From Lachnospiraceae bacterium UBA3785 (GTDB lineage Bacteria; Bacillota; Clostridia; Lachnospirales; Lachnospiraceae), in contig DFFD01000017.1 in assembly GCA_002369495.1 (NCBI GenBank), forward strand, positions 1-6,830: DNA of 6,830 bases, read 5' to 3'. The notes under the pieces were generated by a model that did not search any database, was not told where the DNA came from, and was given only the letters and a program-made list of their open reading frames with translations. Each line of letters starts with the position of its first letter. Within the stretch, counting starts at the first letter, position 1. A program made the position numbers and the translations under genes. This document shows, piece by piece, positions 3,814-6,830 of this stretch.

Positions 3814-5577
3814 ATGGGTTTCATTTTCTCGTATCTGAAGAAATACATAAGGGCCATCACGGGTACGATGGCGGTCAAGCTCGTCGGGACCGGCATGGAG
3901 CTCCTGATCCCCTATGTCCTCGAGCACATGATCGACCACGTCGTCCCGACCAGGGAAGTTAAAAGCGTCCTTGCCTGGGGCGCGATTATGCTCCTGCTCG
4001 CGGCCATCGTGCGGTTTCTCAATGTGGGCGCGAACCGGCTCTCCGTGAAGGTCGCCCGGGACGCGGCCGAGGACATCCGCCGGGACCTCTTCCACAGGTC
4101 CCTCAACCTCTCGAGCAGCCAGGTGGACAAATTTACGCTGCCTTCGATCATCTCCCGGATGACCTCCGACACCTACAACGTCCAGAACTTCATTCAGTCC
4201 GTCCAGACCATCGGGATCCGGGCGCCGATCATGCTGGTCGGGGGCATTTTCGTGACTCTCCGGATGGACCGGGGGCTTGCGATGATCCTCTGCGTGACCG
4301 CACCGATTATGATCGCCTTTGTCGTCCTGGTCTCCCGCTACGGGATCCCGCTCTACGACACGGTCCAGAAGAAGATGGACGTGATCGTCCGCATCATGCG
4401 GGAAAATATCACCGGCGTCCGCGTCGTAAAAGCCCTCTCCCGGGAGGAGCACGAGAAGGCGAGGTTTGGCCGGGCCAACGACGAGGCTGTGAGAAGCGAT
4501 ATACGGGCCGGCATTACGATGTCGCTGCCGGGGCCGTTTGTTTCATTTTCCTTAAATATCGGCCTCACGGCGATCGTCTGGTTCGGCGCGCAGCGGGTGA
4601 ACGCGGGCGTCACGGAGCCGGGCGTTATTCTGGCATTTCTCACCTATTTCAACATGATCCTCATGGGCGTCATGGGCTTAAACCGCATCTTCATGCTGAT
4701 GTCCAAGGCCAACGCCTCCGCGAACCGCATCGCGGGCGTGGTGCGTGAGGAGGAGACGCTCGCCGTGCTTTCGGAGGCGGAGGCGCCGCGGACGGGTGAG
4801 GACGGATATATCATTTTCGACCATGTGACCTTCCGCTATGACCCCGAGGAGGGGAGCATAAAGAGCCGGGAGAAGTTTGCCGGCGAGGAGCGGGAGGATG
4901 CGCTTTCGGACATCTCGTTTTCCGTGAAGAAGGGCGGTTCGCTCGGTATCATCGGGGCAACCGGGTCCGGCAAGTCGACGATCGTGAGGCTCCTCATGCG
5001 GTTTTACGACCCCGCGGAAGGGAGAATCTTCATCGGCGGGCGGGACGTCCGGACCTATGAGAAGGACGAGCTGCACCGGCTTTTCGGGGTGACCCTGCAG
5101 AACGACGCGATCTTCGCGGACACGATCCGGACGAACATCGCCCTCGGGCGGGATATCTCCGATGAGGAAATGAAAACCGCCGCAAAAAGCGCGCAGGCAG
5201 CCGAATTCATCGCCAACTACAGGAAGGGGTTCGAGCACAAAAGCGAGATCCACGGGGCGAATTTCTCCGGCGGGCAGAAGCAGCGGATCCTGATTTCCCG
5301 CGCGCTGGCCGCGCGGCCGCCGATCCTCATCTTTGACGACGCCTCGAGTGCCCTCGATTACCGCACGGACGCGGAGGTCCGGAAGGCAGTGCGGGAGGAG
5401 TATGCCGGGACGACGGAGATCGTGATCGCCCAGCGGGTGAGCTCCCTCATGGGGCTCGATGAGATCCTTGTGCTCGCCGACGGGAAGATCATCGGGAAGG
5501 GCACCCACGGGGAGCTCCTTCGCACCTGTCCGGAATACCGGGACATCGCAAGGTCCCAGATGGGGGAGGTGGGCTGA
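3814..5577 (+). CDS. ABC exporter half-transporter with degenerate ATP site (BmrC/LmrC-like)
   Basis: This complete 587-residue half-exporter has six predicted membrane helices (about 14-38, 51-75, 126-150, 153-177, 240-262, 271-294) followed by a nucleotide-binding domain. In that domain I see the A-loop Tyr342, Walker A GATGSGKST (381-389), Q-loop Gln429, signature NFSGGQ (483-488), Walker B ILIFDD (504-509) and D-loop SALD (512-515). Two catalytic positions are changed: Asp509 replaces the usual Glu after Walker B, and Gln540 (VIAQRVSS) replaces the switch His. This pattern marks the degenerate partner in heterodimeric exporters such as BmrCD, LmrCD and TM287/288, which move drugs or lipophilic compounds outward. 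A charged insert (about 345-361) lies between the A-loop and the next strand. ATG is preceded by AAAGG at 7 nt. The partner gene overlaps the stop by one base. The substrate is unknown. Confidence 0.95.
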   Translation: MGFIFSYLKKYIRAITGTMAVKLVGTGMELLIPYVLEHMIDHVVPTREVKSVLAWGAIMLLLAAIVRFLNVGANRLSVKVARDAAEDIRRDLFHRSLNLSSSQVDKFTLPSIISRMTSDTYNVQNFIQSVQTIGIRAPIMLVGGIFVTLRMDRGLAMILCVTAPIMIAFVVLVSRYGIPLYDTVQKKMDVIVRIMRENITGVRVVKALSREEHEKARFGRANDEAVRSDIRAGITMSLPGPFVSFSLNIGLTAIVWFGAQRVNAGVTEPGVILAFLTYFNMILMGVMGLNRIFMLMSKANASANRIAGVVREEETLAVLSEAEAPRTGEDGYIIFDHVTFRYDPEEGSIKSREKFAGEEREDALSDISFSVKKGGSLGIIGATGSGKSTIVRLLMRFYDPAEGRIFIGGRDVRTYEKDELHRLFGVTLQNDAIFADTIRTNIALGRDISDEEMKTAAKSAQAAEFIANYRKGFEHKSEIHGANFSGGQKQRILISRALAARPPILIFDDASSALDYRTDAEVRKAVREEYAGTTEIVIAQRVSSLMGLDEILVLADGKIIGKGTHGELLRTCPEYRDIARSQMGEVG

Positions 5578-6830
5578 TGGCAAGACGCGACTCCATTATG
5601 ACCAAACCGAAGGATACCCGGGGGACGCTCGTGCGGGTTCTCGCCTATTTTAAGAGTTTTGTCGGGATCATGGCGGCGGTTTTCATTTTATGTATTGTCT
5701 CGAACGTGCTCTCGCTGCTGGGGCCGTCGCTTGCCGGGCGGGCGATCAATGCCGCGGCGGCCGGCCCGGGCAAAGTGGACCTTGAAACGGTAAAATATTA
5801 CGCGGTCCGGATGCTCCTCTGCTACGGGGCCTCGTCGATCCTGGCGGTGCTCATCAGCGTGACCATGACGGCGGTCTCGCGGCACCTCATGCGGAAAATG
5901 AGAAACGACGTCTTTCATAAGCTCACCCGCCTGCCCGTCAGCTTCTTCGACAAAAATCAGGCCGGCGACATCATAAGCCGCGTCTCCTACGACATCGACG
6001 TGATCGGAACCTGCATGGCGGCCGACGTCACGCAGATCCTGACCAGCACGGTGACGGTTGCGGGTGCATTTTTCATGATGGTCTATATCTCGGTGCCGCT
6101 CGCGGCGGTCGTGCTCTTCACGATCCCGGTCGCGGTGATCTATACGACCCGGATGCGGAAGATCACGCAGCCGCGGTTTGTGAAGCGGTCGAAGAACTAC
6201 GGGATCATGAACGGCTTCGTCGAGGAGATGATGTCGGGGCAGACGACGATCCAGGCCTACGCCTACGAGGACAATGTCGCGGAGCAGTTCCGGGAGATCA
6301 ACAAAAATGCCGCCGACGGCTACTACGACGCCCAGTACCACGCGGTGACGATCGGCCCGACGATGGGATCGATCAACAACGTCTCTCTCTCCATCATCGC
6401 GATTCTGGGCTCCCTTCTTTACATGTACGAGCTGATCACGCTGGGGGATATCTCGTCGTTTGTGCTCTACTCGAGGAAATTTTCGGGGCCGATCAATGAG
6501 ATCGCGAACATCATCAACGAGCTCTTCTCGGCACTTGCGGCCGCGGAGCGCGTCTTCAACCTCCTCGACGAGGCGGAGGAGACGCCTGATAAGATCGGCG
6601 CGAAGACGCTTCGGGACATCGACGGAAATGTCCGCATGGAGCACGTGAAATTCGGCTACGAGAAGGACCGGACGGTCATCCGTGACCTCTCCTTCAGGGC
6701 GGAGGCCGGAAAAATGGTCGCGATCGTCGGCCACACTGGGGCCGGCAAGACCACGATCATCAATCTCCTGATGCGGTTCTACGACGCGGACGAGGGGTTC
6801 ATTTCCATTGAAAATGAAGAGATCCGGGAC
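5577..6830 (+). CDS. ABC exporter half-transporter, partner subunit (cut by right edge)
   Basis: ATG 5577-5579 overlaps the preceding stop (TGATG), with GGAGG 7 nt upstream, so the two subunits are translationally coupled. The visible 418 residues comprise a longer N-terminus (MARRDSIMTKPKDTRGTL), six predicted membrane helices (about 28-50, 76-100, 150-170, 172-192, 262-284 and a weaker one near 288-310) and the start of the nucleotide-binding domain, with A-loop Tyr361 (FGYEKDR) and Walker A GHTGAGKTT (385-393). VSFFDKNQAGDIISRVSYDI (121-140) is the usual first coupling region of type IV exporters. The frame ends at the window edge before the Q-loop, signature and Walker B, so whether this subunit keeps the catalytic Glu, as expected for the BmrD/LmrD side, cannot be seen. 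It almost certainly pairs with the upstream half. Confidence 0.95.
   Translation, partial: MARRDSIMTKPKDTRGTLVRVLAYFKSFVGIMAAVFILCIVSNVLSLLGPSLAGRAINAAAAGPGKVDLETVKYYAVRMLLCYGASSILAVLISVTMTAVSRHLMRKMRNDVFHKLTRLPVSFFDKNQAGDIISRVSYDIDVIGTCMAADVTQILTSTVTVAGAFFMMVYISVPLAAVVLFTIPVAVIYTTRMRKITQPRFVKRSKNYGIMNGFVEEMMSGQTTIQAYAYEDNVAEQFREINKNAADGYYDAQYHAVTIGPTMGSINNVSLSIIAILGSLLYMYELITLGDISSFVLYSRKFSGPINEIANIINELFSALAAAERVFNLLDEAEETPDKIGAKTLRDIDGNVRMEHVKFGYEKDRTVIRDLSFRAEAGKMVAIVGHTGAGKTTIINLLMRFYDADEGFISIENEEIRD

Noticed and set aside
3703..6734. Long minus-strand open frames (249, 301 and 348 codons at 3703-4452, 4678-5583 and 5688-6734)
   Set aside because: They lie wholly or almost wholly opposite convincing GC-rich methyltransferase and exporter genes. 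Their translations are dominated by Arg, Asp, His and Pro without motifs, as expected for antisense shadows of high-GC genes.
1..6830. CRISPR array, tRNA or rRNA gene, integrase, toxin-antitoxin or phage gene
   Set aside because: I looked for regularly spaced repeats, cloverleaf-like segments and conserved rRNA or recombinase motifs and saw none that I could support.

Overview
The window looks like chromosomal DNA from a Clostridia-type Firmicute, possibly a GC-rich Lachnospiraceae or Ruminococcaceae relative. The basis is strong AGGAGG-type ribosome binding sites, a GGGACGGTTCT palindrome of a kind I recall from Firmicutes genomes, and a heterodimeric ABC exporter pair of the BmrC/BmrD (LmrC/LmrD) type. 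Species cannot be named from sequence alone.

There are three zones. (1) 1-430, GC-rich, minus strand: the N-terminal 143 codons of a Gfo/Idh/MocA-type NAD(P)-dependent oxidoreductase, running off the left edge. A 49-nt hairpin repeat lies inside this gene and appears to have been absorbed in frame. (2) About 500-2890, visibly AT-rich (roughly 40% GC by eye against roughly 60% on both sides): a three-gene plus-strand unit encoding a short ECF sigma factor, a membrane-anchored zinc-finger anti-sigma factor that overlaps it by 11 bp, and a small secreted protein. The zone ends with a multi-stem palindromic element and a strong, probably bidirectional terminator. (3) 2909-6830, GC-rich, plus strand: a promoter, a SPOUT (TrmH/SpoU) RNA methyltransferase, and two ABC exporter half-transporters. 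The last is cut by the right edge just after its Walker A motif.

The sigma/anti-sigma/secreted-protein unit is the most interesting part. The anti-sigma ectodomain and the secreted protein appear to share a domain: both carry MQHQR (14 identical bases) and an FTNL-x5-Y segment near the C-terminus. The secreted protein could therefore be a soluble counterpart, ligand or decoy of the sensor domain. In addition, two of the three genes have an excellent Shine-Dalgarno sequence facing a non-ATG codon exactly where ATG is expected: ACG for the sigma factor and ATA for the secreted protein. A third good Shine-Dalgarno in the spacer between genes 2 and 3 faces ATG directly followed by TAG. The reading frames behind the two odd starts are intact. 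This points either to very recent start-codon decay of a transferred unit or to deliberately weak initiation.

The two exporter halves probably form one heterodimer. The first has a degenerate ATP site (Asp in place of the catalytic Glu, Gln in place of the switch His), as in known heterodimeric exporters. The methyltransferase lies 23 bp upstream and is probably co-transcribed with them.
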